Of a stretch of 64,000 nucleotides of DNA, positions 25,220 through 33,940 are shown one piece after another. Numbering within the stretch: position 1 is the stretch's first letter; each line of letters opens with the position of its first letter. The DNA is from Pseudomonadota bacterium (GTDB lineage: Bacteria > Pseudomonadota > Alphaproteobacteria > Sphingomonadales > Sphingomonadaceae), in the NCBI GenBank assembly GCA_023394965.1, contig JAEWZX010000019.1:131356-195355 (forward strand), written 5' to 3'. Both the position numbers and the translations under genes were made by a program. The notes beneath the pieces were generated by a model that was not told the DNA's origin, ran no database searches, and saw only the letters and a list, made by a program, of their open reading frames with translations.

Positions 25220-26788
25220 ATGCAGATCAAAGAGACCACCAACGAGGGCCTCAAGCGCGCCTACACCGTCACCATTCCGGCGAAGGAAATCGACGAGCGC
25301 GTTACCAGCGAAGTCAGGAAGATTGCTCCGCAGGTAAAGATGCCGGGCTTCCGTCCGGGCAAGGTGCCTGCGAATCTGGTGCGCAAGATGCATGGTGAGC
25401 AGGTTCATGCGCAAACCGTGAACGACATGATTCGCGAATCGGTCGATAAGGTGATGGCCGACAACAAGTTGCGGCCGGCGATGCAGCCCAGCGTCGAACT
25501 TGCCGAAGGGTATGAAGAAGGCAAGGACGCGTCCCTGTCTGTCGAACTCGAAATCTTACCCGAAATCGAAGCGCCAGAAATCGATGGCCTGGAGCTCGAG
25601 CGCCTGACCGTTCCTGTTACCGACGAGCAGGTCGATGAAGCGGTTGAACGTATCGCTTCGAATAACAAGAGCTACAAGGATGCCGCCAAGACCAAGAAGG
25701 CTGCGGACGGCGACCAGCTGATCATCGACTTCGTGGGCCGTGTGGACGGCACCGAATTCGAAGGCGGCAAGGCAGAAAGCACCCCGCTGACGATCGGTTC
25801 GGGCCAGTTCATTCCGGGCTTCGAAGAACAGCTCACCGGTGTGAAGACTGGCGATAAGAAGACCATCACCGTCACCTTCCCTGAAGATTATCCTGCCGAA
25901 AACCTGAAAGGCAAAGAGGCTGAATTCGACGTCACCGTGCAGCAGGTGAAGGTTCCGACTGACACCAAGATCGACGACGATTTCGCCAAGAACCTTGGCC
26001 TCGACAGCCTCGACAAGCTCAAGGAGCTTCTGCGCGGTCAGCTTGAACAGGAAACTTCGGGCCTGACACGTACGCAGATGAAGCGTCAGCTTCTCGATAC
26101 GCTGGCGGCAGGTCACGATTTCGCTGTGCCGCAGGGCATGGTCGATGCGGAATTCGAGCAGATCTGGGCCCAGCTTCAGCAGGAAGCGGCGCGTTCGGAC
26201 GACGCCGAAGCCATGATCAAGGAAATGGAAGACGAGAAGGACGATTATCGCAAGATCGCCGAACGCCGCGTCCGCCTTGGCTTGCTGCTTTCCGAAATCG
26301 GCCAGAAGAACGGCGTTGAAGTCAATGCCAATGAGATGAACATGCTCATCCAACAGGCTGCGCAGCAATATCGCGCCGAGGATCGGCAGCGGTTCGTGCA
26401 GTACGTCCAGTCCGAACCGATGGCTGCAGCCCAGCTGCGTGCCCCGCTTTACGAAGATAAGGTTGTCGATTTCCTGTTCGACAAGGCTGAGATCACCGAC
26501 CGCGAAGTGACGCGCGAGGAGCTCGAGGCAGCTATCGAAGCGGATGAGGCGGGCGAGGAAAAGCCCAAGAAAAAGGCACCTGCCAAGAAGAAAGCCGCCG
26601 CGAAGAAGGCGCCTGCGAAAAAGGCCGATGACAAGGCTGCAGATGAAAAGCCCGCGGCTAAGAAAGCTGCCGCCAAAAAGCCAGCCGCGAAAAAGGCGGA
26701 CGATAAAAAGGCCGACGACAAGAAGACTCCGGCTAAAAAAGCGGCTGCCAAGAAGGCACCTGCCAAGAAGGCCGCAGCCAAGAAGTAA
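25220..26788 (+). CDS. tig: Trigger factor with lysine/alanine-rich C-terminal tail
   Basis: Ribosome-bound chaperone and prolyl isomerase. Order of domains: ribosome-binding domain (about residues 1-110) with the loop MPGFRPGKVP, FKBP-type PPIase (about 155-245, GDQLIIDFVGRVDGTEF, IPGFEEQLTG), then the helical substrate cradle (to about 440). Unlike the usual 430-470 residues it has 522, because about the last 70 residues are repeats of PAKKA/AAKKA/ADDKK, like histone H1 tails. Start MQIKETTNEGLKRA at 25220 is the family N-terminus. Upstream neighbour is tRNA-Leu; clpP and clpX lie further along on the same strand, with two divergent genes between. Confidence 0.95.
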   Translation: MQIKETTNEGLKRAYTVTIPAKEIDERVTSEVRKIAPQVKMPGFRPGKVPANLVRKMHGEQVHAQTVNDMIRESVDKVMADNKLRPAMQPSVELAEGYEEGKDASLSVELEILPEIEAPEIDGLELERLTVPVTDEQVDEAVERIASNNKSYKDAAKTKKAADGDQLIIDFVGRVDGTEFEGGKAESTPLTIGSGQFIPGFEEQLTGVKTGDKKTITVTFPEDYPAENLKGKEAEFDVTVQQVKVPTDTKIDDDFAKNLGLDSLDKLKELLRGQLEQETSGLTRTQMKRQLLDTLAAGHDFAVPQGMVDAEFEQIWAQLQQEAARSDDAEAMIKEMEDEKDDYRKIAERRVRLGLLLSEIGQKNGVEVNANEMNMLIQQAAQQYRAEDRQRFVQYVQSEPMAAAQLRAPLYEDKVVDFLFDKAEITDREVTREELEAAIEADEAGEEKPKKKAPAKKKAAAKKAPAKKADDKAADEKPAAKKAAAKKPAAKKADDKKADDKKTPAKKAAAKKAPAKKAAAKK

Positions 26789-26809
26789 GCCTGGCTCCAG
26801 ACGATATTC

Positions 26810-26851
26810 AAAGGCGGCAGGAGCGATCCTGTCGCCTTTTATTTTATCTTT
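26810..26851. terminator. Terminator after tig, also facing the antiporter
   Basis: AAAGGCG-G-CAGGA pairs with TCCTG-T-CGCCTTT around a GCGA loop and runs into TTTTATTTTATCTTTTT on the plus strand. A textbook intrinsic terminator for tig. The antiporter stop lies in its T-run, so the hairpin may also end that transcript. Confidence 0.88.
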
Positions 26852-28226
26852 TTGAATCCGCTCTCGAAACAGCCTGTTTTTCGGTGCGTGTCGATCTGCT
26901 TGAAGGTATGTAGCGCGGCATTGTGTCATCCTGTCCGGTATGGATGTGTCCGCGGCGCTTTTCGGCTGCAAGAATAAGTGGCCCCGATACTACGCCATGG
27001 ATCACGATCGAGGCCAGGATTGTGAAGCTGGCCACTGCCCAGAGCTGGTCCAGTTGTCCGAACTGCCCGTGGTTTTGGCCATAGGAGAGGTAATAGATCG
27101 ACCCCATACCCCGCACGCCGAGGAACGCGATTGCCAAGGTGCCAATCAGCGGTAAATCCGATCTCGCTTCAGCGATAAAGCCCGCAACGGGCCGGATAAT
27201 AAGGATCAGAGCCAGGCCGATCAATGCGCCGGTCCAGGTAAGGGGGGCCAGCACTCCGCTGGCAAGCATAGCGCCGAACCCGAACAGCACGGCCACCAGT
27301 ACGATTTGCTCGATCTGATCGATGAAATGATGGCTGATTTTGTGGTAACGGCTACGGTTTTCGCGCTGGCGTGCGGTCACTGCGCCAACGAAGACCGCCA
27401 GAAATCCATACCCTTCAAGAAGCTCTGCCACGCCATAGGCCAGCAGGAGCGTGCCCAGAACTATTAAACCTTCGCTGGTCGAATATTTCGGAGCATCGGC
27501 GCTTTCACTGGCTTCGTCGATTTCATCCAGCGGGGCGTCCGCTTCTCGCTCGAACACGTACCAGGCGCCGACCCTGCCAACGGCCCAGCCGACTGCGCCC
27601 CCCGCAATGATGCGCCAGAACAGATCGATAGCCACCCATTCTAGTGTCCACGTTCCGAGAGCGGTCATCCCGACGGCCGCTATGGCGAGATAGGTGAAAG
27701 GAAATGCCAGACCGTCATTTATACCCGCTTCGACCGTGAGGCTGAAACGCACATCATGGCGTTTGTTTTCGCCCGGCGGCCCTACCTGCACGCTTCGCGC
27801 GAGGACAGGATCGGTAGGAGCCAGTGCGGCGCCCAGCAGAATTGCGCTCGCCGGTGCAAGGCCAAGTGCCCACCATCCCAGCAACGCCACCGCAGCAATG
27901 GATAGCGGCATGGTGATGAAGAGAAGCGGCCAGATCTGCCGCCAGTTGATCCAGCTGACAGGTCGATCGATCGCAATGCCGGCTGCCATCAGCGAAGCAA
28001 TGACGATGAATTCAGTGGTATATTCCAGCGTGATCGCGTCGAAACCGTCCACCGTCGGATTGAAATGCGGCAACCCCAGCGGCAGGGACCAGAGCGCGAA
28101 GCCAACGCCAACGTAGATAATGGGGAGGGACAGCCAGTGGCGCGATAGCCATCGTTCGAGCGACACGGCCAGCATCAGGCCTGCCCCAAACACGATGAAC
28201 ATCAGGATTCGTGGATCGAATTCCAA
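26844..28226 (-). CDS. NhaP-type cation/proton antiporter (CPA1)
   Basis: A 460-residue inner-membrane antiporter, about 12 helices, exchanging Na+ or K+ for H+. The transport-site motif region reads AALAPTDPVLARSVQVGP followed by TVEAGINDGLAFPF, giving the Asn-Asp pair of electroneutral CPA1 carriers. Start TTG 28226 (MEFDPRILMFIVFGAG) is chosen because GAGGGAG lies about 6 bases upstream; a further TTG at 28253 would add nine residues including the ribosome site. The C-terminus is short and basic. It lies 58 bases after the TonB receptor stop on the same strand. Confidence 0.87.
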   Translation of the reverse strand: MEFDPRILMFIVFGAGLMLAVSLERWLSRHWLSLPIIYVGVGFALWSLPLGLPHFNPTVDGFDAITLEYTTEFIVIASLMAAGIAIDRPVSWINWRQIWPLLFITMPLSIAAVALLGWWALGLAPASAILLGAALAPTDPVLARSVQVGPPGENKRHDVRFSLTVEAGINDGLAFPFTYLAIAAVGMTALGTWTLEWVAIDLFWRIIAGGAVGWAVGRVGAWYVFEREADAPLDEIDEASESADAPKYSTSEGLIVLGTLLLAYGVAELLEGYGFLAVFVGAVTARQRENRSRYHKISHHFIDQIEQIVLVAVLFGFGAMLASGVLAPLTWTGALIGLALILIIRPVAGFIAEARSDLPLIGTLAIAFLGVRGMGSIYYLSYGQNHGQFGQLDQLWAVASFTILASIVIHGVVSGPLILAAEKRRGHIHTGQDDTMPRYIPSSRSTRTEKQAVSRADSKR

Positions 28227-28284
28227 GCTGCACTCTCCCTCTTCCCCGCACAACGCACGAGAAACGAAAGGAGGTCCGCAAGTG

Positions 28285-30384
28285 TCAGAAATCGCCGCTG
28301 ATTGTCAGGCGAAACGTCGGGCCGATCCGGCGATCCACGAATTCGTTGAACTGCACATTTCCTTCTGCCCTTGGGCCGTCATAGACCGTTCTGCGCATGT
28401 AATTCCGCGCGCCGAGCAGCATGTTTATCGCCTGCGCCTTGACGGTGAACCCGAAGAGATCCTTGTGCTCAATGAAGAGCGTATCAAAAACCGGCCCCTC
28501 CCATTCACGCCCGTCTTCATAGCGTCTGGCGTATGGTGCGTTGTCGAAGTGTTCGATGCTGGCACCCCAAGCCCAATCTGTGGATGGAATGTCGTGCCGG
28601 AAGTCGATCTGCAAAGCCCCTTCCTGATCGTAGGAAAAGCCGCGCTCCACCCCGGTAAACGGGTCATCCACATACATGAAGCGTTTGACGGCAACGATAT
28701 CGAAGCGCGCGCCCTTCCAGCCGATAGGGTCCAGATTCAAGGTGGCGTTGGCTTCAAGGTGCAAGCGGCTGGCATCGCCGATATTCCCGCGCGCCTCGCC
28801 GCCATTGGGCAGCGGAAAATAATCTATGAAATCTTGGAACCATGCCTGGCGGGCTTCGAACTTCAGCGAGCCCCAGGGGCCTAAGGTCTTGTTTGCCTCC
28901 AGTTCGACGTTCCAGCTCTGGTAGGGCACGAGTTCATTGTTTCCGCCGTTTTCAGTGTCGCTGTTGAGGGAAACGCTGGCGAGAAAATCGCCGAAAGACA
29001 GTTGGCTGACGCGGCGGGCCACGGTCAGCGATATGTCGAAATCGCTGTATGGCTTCCATGTGGCAGCCAAAGATCCCTTGGGCCGTCTGAAGCTGCGCGA
29101 ATTGGGCATGGCTCCTGTTTGCTTGAGCTTGGAGAACTCTACCGTCCCGATCGCCTGGACCGAGAAGGTCGGCGACAAAGCGCGCGAAAGGCTCAGGCTT
29201 GTCTCATAACGATCTTCGCGCACTCCGCCGGTGCCATCGGGGAAGGGCAACTCGACAAAACTTCCATCCGGAGAAAGTTCGAACAGGGCTGAACTGCGAT
29301 CGAGACGGTTGAAGGCTGCTTCGGTCGATAACTGCCAGTCTGCCTTCCAGAGTTTCCAGCTATATTCGGCGCGGGCGATCCGCTCTCCCGAACTATTCGA
29401 CTCATCGTAACGGAAGCCCGCAGGCTGGCTGCCATCGGAAAAACTGTCGATCAGTGTCTGAGAGTAATCATTTTGTTCGTAGTGCTCCAGCCCAATCAGC
29501 TTCAGCGTGCCGGGGCCAAGCGGGAACTGGATATCGCCTCCGATTTCGTAAAGAGGCCCGTCTTGATCTGTCCATACCTCGCGGCTGCGGATCGGTCCGG
29601 TAACGGGTATGCCGATTTCCGGGTCCCTCCTGCGATGGAAAAGTTCCGAATAATTGAGGTTCAGATTGGCTTGAACACCCCCACTGAAATCATAGGCCAG
29701 GGTCGTGGCTAGCTTGGGTTCGTCGGTCCTGCCCGAAAACTTCGAATATTGCGTCTCGATCAGATCGCCATTGCGATCGGTTATGGTGACCGTCCCATCG
29801 GCGCCGAAGCGCTCGTTGGGATTGGACAGGGCCAGCGTGTAATCCAGCCGTCCGCTGCTGCCGGTCACTGAAATCTCACCGCCGTAAAGCTGGGCTGAGG
29901 TGTTGTGCGGTCGGAACCCTGTTGTCCACCGGAACTGGCCTGATGCCTCGTCGCTCTTGAAAATAACATTGGCGACCACCCCGGTCAGGCCCGGAATGTC
30001 GAGAGTGTTGCCATCGACCAGTTCGATTCGCACGACGTCACCGGCAGGGATACGACGGAGCTGGTCTTCCACGCTATCCGATTTGCTGGACAGTCGTTCA
30101 CCGTTGACGATCACATTCTGCGTTGCCTGGCCCAGTCCGCGCTGTCCCTGATTGTTGCCCCCGGAGATCGTAAAGCCAGGAATGCGTGTTACCATGTCGA
30201 GCGCATTGCGCGGGGCAAACTGCGAGAAGTACCCCGGTTCGAAGGTCTTGGCGGACCCCGTGCCAGTATCGGCAGAAGCCGCGCCATTGTCTGCCATTGC
30301 CGCATCCTGCCCTAGGGCAGGCGAGGCAAAGCTGCCGATCATTAAGAGTGATACGGTGGTGAACAGGGTGTTGCCCAAGCGCAT
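28285..30384 (-). CDS. TonB-dependent outer-membrane receptor
   Basis: A 699-residue outer-membrane beta-barrel with a signal peptide ending SPALGQ/D and an N-terminal plug domain (about residues 45-145, APRNALDMVTRIPGFTI, NVIVNGERLSSKSDSVEDQL, GVVANVIF). The rest is barrel strands, ending GPTFRLTISGDF with terminal Phe, the usual BAM signal. The substrate cannot be read from sequence and no Fur-like box was noticed upstream. ATG 30384 has GGA seven bases before it; a TTG at 30396 would add four residues. It is divergent from clpP. Confidence 0.88.
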   Translation of the reverse strand: MRLGNTLFTTVSLLMIGSFASPALGQDAAMADNGAASADTGTGSAKTFEPGYFSQFAPRNALDMVTRIPGFTISGGNNQGQRGLGQATQNVIVNGERLSSKSDSVEDQLRRIPAGDVVRIELVDGNTLDIPGLTGVVANVIFKSDEASGQFRWTTGFRPHNTSAQLYGGEISVTGSSGRLDYTLALSNPNERFGADGTVTITDRNGDLIETQYSKFSGRTDEPKLATTLAYDFSGGVQANLNLNYSELFHRRRDPEIGIPVTGPIRSREVWTDQDGPLYEIGGDIQFPLGPGTLKLIGLEHYEQNDYSQTLIDSFSDGSQPAGFRYDESNSSGERIARAEYSWKLWKADWQLSTEAAFNRLDRSSALFELSPDGSFVELPFPDGTGGVREDRYETSLSLSRALSPTFSVQAIGTVEFSKLKQTGAMPNSRSFRRPKGSLAATWKPYSDFDISLTVARRVSQLSFGDFLASVSLNSDTENGGNNELVPYQSWNVELEANKTLGPWGSLKFEARQAWFQDFIDYFPLPNGGEARGNIGDASRLHLEANATLNLDPIGWKGARFDIVAVKRFMYVDDPFTGVERGFSYDQEGALQIDFRHDIPSTDWAWGASIEHFDNAPYARRYEDGREWEGPVFDTLFIEHKDLFGFTVKAQAINMLLGARNYMRRTVYDGPRAEGNVQFNEFVDRRIGPTFRLTISGDF

Positions 30385-30555
30385 GAAATCGTCCAATCCC
30401 TCAAAGCTGAGAGGCTTCGATTACATTTGTAGTTAAAGGTGCCAACGAGGCCTCGACAGACGACGTTCCACCGCCGACCAACGGATTTGGTCCGCGATGC
30501 GGCCACACATAATGACAGGTGATGCAAGTATCCCCTGTATTACCGCCTCAAGCCT

Positions 30556-30584
30556 CTTGAACATCGCCCGAACCATGGCGACAT
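30556..30584 (+). promoter_or_regulatory. Possible heat-shock (RpoH) promoter of clpP
   Basis: CTTGAA, 17 bases, CGACAT, ending 34 bases before clpP. The -35 element fits alphaproteobacterial RpoH (CTTGAC); the -10 fits poorly. clpP is a known RpoH target elsewhere. Weak, position-based call. Confidence 0.25.
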
Positions 30585-30617
30585 AGGCGGCCAACCGATC
30601 CGACGAGAGGACTTTTC

Positions 30618-31313
30618 ATGATCGACCTGTTCGGCAGCGACGCCCATGGCGCCCAGGGCCAGTTCACCACCGATCCCGTAACCGGCGCGCTTGTACCTGT
30701 GGTTGTCGAGCAGACCAGCCGCGGCGAACGCAGCTTCGATATCTTCAGCCGCCTGCTGCGCGAACGCATCGTGTTCGTCACCGGACAGGTGGAAGACGGG
30801 ATGGCTTCGCTCATCACCGCGCAGTTACTGTTTCTGGAGAGCGAAAATCCCAGCAAGCCGATCAGTATGTACATCAACTCGCCTGGTGGGGTGGTGACTG
30901 CAGGCATGGCGATCCATGACACGATGCAGTACATCAAGCCGCGCGTCTCCACCGTCTGCATGGGGCAGGCTGCAAGCATGGGCTCGTTCCTGCTGGCTGC
31001 GGGGGAGCCGGGTATGCGTATCGCGCTGCCCAACGCGCGCATCATGGTGCACCAGCCTTCGGGTGGGGCCCGCGGCATGGCGAGCGACATCGAGATCCAG
31101 GCGCGCGAAATTCTGCGCATCAAGAAGCGCATGAACGATCTCTATGTGAAATATACCGGCCAGAGCCTTGACGAGATCGAAAAGGCGATGGACCGCGATA
31201 CGTTTCTTGAAGCCGATGAAGCAATGAAGTTCGGCATTGTCGACAAGGTCTTCGAAACCCGCCCCGAATCCGAAGGTGGCGATGCCGAAGGCAGTGGCGG
31301 CGCGCCGGAATAA
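30618..31313 (+). CDS. clpP: ATP-dependent Clp protease proteolytic subunit
   Basis: Serine protease that forms the two-ring degradation chamber used with ClpX or ClpA. The triad is Ser120 (GQAASMGSFLL), His145 (MVHQPSGG) and Asp194 (DRDTF). 231 residues; the C-terminus is a 20-residue acidic Gly/Glu tail, longer than in E. coli. GAGAGG precedes ATG 30618. clpX follows on the same strand after 188 bases that contain a hairpin terminator-like structure. Confidence 0.97.
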   Translation: MIDLFGSDAHGAQGQFTTDPVTGALVPVVVEQTSRGERSFDIFSRLLRERIVFVTGQVEDGMASLITAQLLFLESENPSKPISMYINSPGGVVTAGMAIHDTMQYIKPRVSTVCMGQAASMGSFLLAAGEPGMRIALPNARIMVHQPSGGARGMASDIEIQAREILRIKKRMNDLYVKYTGQSLDEIEKAMDRDTFLEADEAMKFGIVDKVFETRPESEGGDAEGSGGAPE

Positions 31314-31329
31314 TTCGACCATTCATGCT

Positions 31330-31352
31330 CGCGCGGGAAGGGCTCCCGCGCG
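31330..31352 (+). terminator. Hairpin after clpP
   Basis: CGCGCGGGA pairs with TCCCGCGCG around a five-base loop, 17 bases after the clpP stop, followed by GGATTGTTG. Weak T-run, so it may reduce rather than stop transcription into clpX. Confidence 0.55.
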
Positions 31353-31445
31353 GGATTGTTGCAGGAATGTCGTAGGATTTAAGCAACTTCGCCGCTTCAG
31401 CTTATGGCAAGGGGCAAGCGCTACCTAGGATATTGACCCAAGCCA

Positions 31446-31492
31446 CGTGGCCCCTAGAGTCGACAGTCTTCCGAGGGGCCCACGGGGAAGAC
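31446..31492 (+). promoter_or_regulatory. Mutually exclusive hairpins in the clpX 5' region
   Basis: CGTGGCCCCT can pair with AGGGGCCCACG (one bulge), and GTCTTCC can pair with GGAAGAC. The two stems interlock, so both cannot form as simple hairpins. The second ends nine bases before the clpX ATG, near a poor ribosome site (TAGGAT). Could be a translational switch or coincidence in GC-rich DNA. Confidence 0.3.
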
Positions 31493-31501
31493 GTTTAGGA
31501 T

Positions 31502-32770
31502 ATGACCAAGTTGAGCGGAACCGACAGTAAATCGACCCTGTATTGCAGCTTTTGCGGCAAGTCGCAGCACGAGGTGAGGAAGCTCATTGCGGGCCCGACC
31601 GTGTTCATCTGCGACGAATGTGTCGAACTGTGTAACGACATCATCCGCGAAGAAACCAAGGCCGGGCTGACCGGCAAGAAGGAAGGCGACGTTCCGACGC
31701 CGGCGGAAATCTGCGCGACGCTTGCCGATTACGTCATCGGCCAGGATCGTGCCAAGCGCGTCCTCTCGGTCGCGGTGCACAACCACTACAAGCGGCTGAA
31801 GCACGGTGCCAAGGCTGGCGATGTTGAACTGGCCAAGTCCAACATCCTGCTGGTCGGCCCGACCGGTTCGGGCAAGACGCTGCTGGCTCAAACGCTGGCG
31901 CGCACCTTCGACGTACCGTTCACCATGGCCGATGCCACCACGCTGACCGAAGCGGGTTACGTGGGCGAGGATGTGGAGAACATTATTCTGAAGCTGCTGC
32001 AGGCCAGCGACTATAACGTCGAGAAAGCCCAGCACGGCATCGTCTACATCGACGAGATCGACAAGATCACGCGCAAGGCGGAAAATCCCTCTATTACGCG
32101 CGATGTATCGGGCGAGGGCGTGCAGCAGGCACTGCTCAAGCTGATGGAAGGCACCACCGCCAGCGTCCCGCCGCAGGGTGGGCGCAAGCATCCGCAGCAG
32201 GAGTTCCTGCAGGTCGATACCACCAACATCCTGTTTATCTGCGGCGGTGCCTTTGCCGGTCTCGACAAGATCATCGCCGATCGTCTGCAGAAGCGCTCGA
32301 TCGGCTTCGGCGCGCATGTTGCCGATCCGGACAAACGCCGCGTCGGCGAACTGCTTGAAAAAAGCGAGCCGGAAGATCTGCTGAAGTTCGGCCTGATCCC
32401 CGAATTCGTCGGCCGCCTGCCGGTAATCGCGACGCTGCACGATCTCGATGTCGATGCGCTTGTCACCATCCTGCAGGAACCGAAGAACGCCATCGCCAAG
32501 CAGTATCACAAGCTATTCGAGCTTGAGGATGTCGAACTGACCTTTACCGACGAGGCACTGCGTGCGATCGCCGAACGGGCGATCAAGCGCAAGACCGGTG
32601 CCCGCGGCCTGCGTTCGATCGTGGAGGCTATCCTGCTCGACACGATGTTCGACCTGCCCGATATGGACGGGGTGACCGAGATCGTGATCGACAAGGACGT
32701 GGTCGAAGGCAAGAAGGAACCGATTCAGGTCCACGGCAAGAAGACTGCCGACAAGGAAGAAGCGGCCTAA
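31502..32770 (+). CDS. clpX: ATP-dependent Clp protease ATP-binding subunit ClpX
   Basis: AAA+ unfoldase that feeds substrates to ClpP; in alphaproteobacteria it also degrades CtrA through the cell-cycle relay. The N-terminal zinc-binding domain has C15, C18, C37 and C40 (YCSFCGK, ICDECVELC). Walker A is GPTGSGKTLLAQ near residue 119, Walker B IVYIDEIDKI, and the pore loop GYVGEDVE. 422 residues, standard length. A strong terminator follows. Confidence 0.98.
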   Translation: MTKLSGTDSKSTLYCSFCGKSQHEVRKLIAGPTVFICDECVELCNDIIREETKAGLTGKKEGDVPTPAEICATLADYVIGQDRAKRVLSVAVHNHYKRLKHGAKAGDVELAKSNILLVGPTGSGKTLLAQTLARTFDVPFTMADATTLTEAGYVGEDVENIILKLLQASDYNVEKAQHGIVYIDEIDKITRKAENPSITRDVSGEGVQQALLKLMEGTTASVPPQGGRKHPQQEFLQVDTTNILFICGGAFAGLDKIIADRLQKRSIGFGAHVADPDKRRVGELLEKSEPEDLLKFGLIPEFVGRLPVIATLHDLDVDALVTILQEPKNAIAKQYHKLFELEDVELTFTDEALRAIAERAIKRKTGARGLRSIVEAILLDTMFDLPDMDGVTEIVIDKDVVEGKKEPIQVHGKKTADKEEAA

Positions 32771-32803
32771 GCCGTCAACGTCCTGGCCTTCGTAGAAAAC
32801 GAT

Positions 32804-32836
32804 CAAGCCCGCCGTTACCGGCGGGCTTTTTCTTGG
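32804..32836 (+). terminator. Rho-independent terminator of clpX
   Basis: AAGCCCGCCG and CGGCGGGCTT flank TTAC and run into TTTTTC, 35 bases after the clpX stop. Confidence 0.9.
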
Positions 32837-32841
32837 GAAAA

Positions 32842-33753
32842 TCAGCAGCCTGATATGCAGTTCGAAAGGCTGACTTCGATCTGCAAGGTAGCGTGTCCAA
32901 TCCGGTGATGGTGCTCAAGCTCGTGAGCCGCCTCGCGCAGGAAGGCGTCTCCCGGATGCCCCGACGGCATGACCAGATGCGCGGTCAGAGCGGTTTCGGT
33001 GGTACTCATCGGCCAGATATGGAGGTGGTGAACGGCTTCGACGCCAGGCAGGCTTTCGAGATAAGCGCGCACGCCGCTCTCCGAAATACCCTTCGGCACG
33101 GCGAGCATGCTCATGGCCACGCTGTCTTTCAATAGGCCCCAGGTCCCCCAGGCTATCACCAGCACGATCACCAGGCTGACCAAGGGATCGATCCAGAGCG
33201 CCCCGGTCCACATGATGGCCAGGCCGGCAACAACCACGCCCACACTGACCAAGGCATCCGCGGCCATATGCAGAAATGCGCCACGAATGTTGATATCGTG
33301 CTGCCCGCGCATGAAAAGGGCAGCGGTTCCGGCATTGATAAGGATGCCGATCCCGGCAACGATCGCCATTGTCTCACCCTGCACGGCGGGCGGTTCTGCA
33401 ATGCGATTGACCGTTTCGAACAGGATCGCCCCGATGGCTGCCAGCAGCAATCCCGCGTTGAGCAGGGCCGCTAGGATCGTGGAACTCTTGTACCCATAGG
33501 TGAAGCGTTCCGACGCCGGGCGCTTGGCTGCGATGCTGGCGCCCCATGCCAACAACAGAGCCAGCACGTCCGACAGATTATGTCCTGCATCGGCAATCAG
33601 GGCCATGGAGCCTGAGATCCAGCCATAGGCCGCTTCGACGATAACGAAGGCTGTGTTGAGGACGATTCCTATAAGGAATGCGTTGCCGAAATCGGCCGGC
33701 GCATGGCTGTGGCCATGCAGGCCGTCTTCCGTGTGATCGTGACCCTTACCCAT
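32842..33753 (-). CDS. Cation diffusion facilitator (CzcD/ZitB-like metal efflux)
   Basis: A 303-residue inner-membrane Zn2+/Co2+/Cd2+ : H+ antiporter. The N-terminus is His-rich (GHDHTEDGLHGHSH). The two metal sites are ADAGHNLSD in helix 2 and HMAADALVS in helix 5, the classic HxxxD pairs, with the C-terminal cytoplasmic domain showing HHLHIWPMS. Six helices. Its 5' region is unusually AT-rich and holds a perfect 14-bp palindrome, so metal-responsive repression is plausible. Start ATG 33753 (MGKGHDHTED). Confidence 0.92.
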   Translation of the reverse strand: MGKGHDHTEDGLHGHSHAPADFGNAFLIGIVLNTAFVIVEAAYGWISGSMALIADAGHNLSDVLALLLAWGASIAAKRPASERFTYGYKSSTILAALLNAGLLLAAIGAILFETVNRIAEPPAVQGETMAIVAGIGILINAGTAALFMRGQHDINIRGAFLHMAADALVSVGVVVAGLAIMWTGALWIDPLVSLVIVLVIAWGTWGLLKDSVAMSMLAVPKGISESGVRAYLESLPGVEAVHHLHIWPMSTTETALTAHLVMPSGHPGDAFLREAAHELEHHHRIGHATLQIEVSLSNCISGC

Positions 33754-33867
33754 ATGTTCGTCGATCGTCCTGTCGTGTCCCCAATCGCACTTTTCCTATC
33801 GCATGAAGTGGGCGGGCGGCAAGAAAAACTATTTAAAACAAATAGATATGTAATATCATCGTTTAAA

Positions 33868-33881
33868 TATGTTATAACATA
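33868..33881. promoter_or_regulatory. AT-rich 14-bp palindrome upstream of the CDF gene
   Basis: TATGTTATAACATA is a perfect dyad about 115 bases before the metal exporter start, in a 60-base stretch of very low GC. Metal sensors of the ArsR/SmtB type bind comparable AT-rich dyads; the cognate regulator is not in the window. Confidence 0.4.
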
Positions 33882-33940
33882 CAGTGCATGTCCGCCGTGC
33901 AAGTCGTTGTTTCAAGAAGGAATTCACAAGGTCGAATTTG

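Noticed and set aside
25556..26971. Minus-strand open frame of 471 codons with Leu/Phe/Arg repeats
   Set aside because: Antisense of tig; its repeats are the complement of the Lys/Ala tail.
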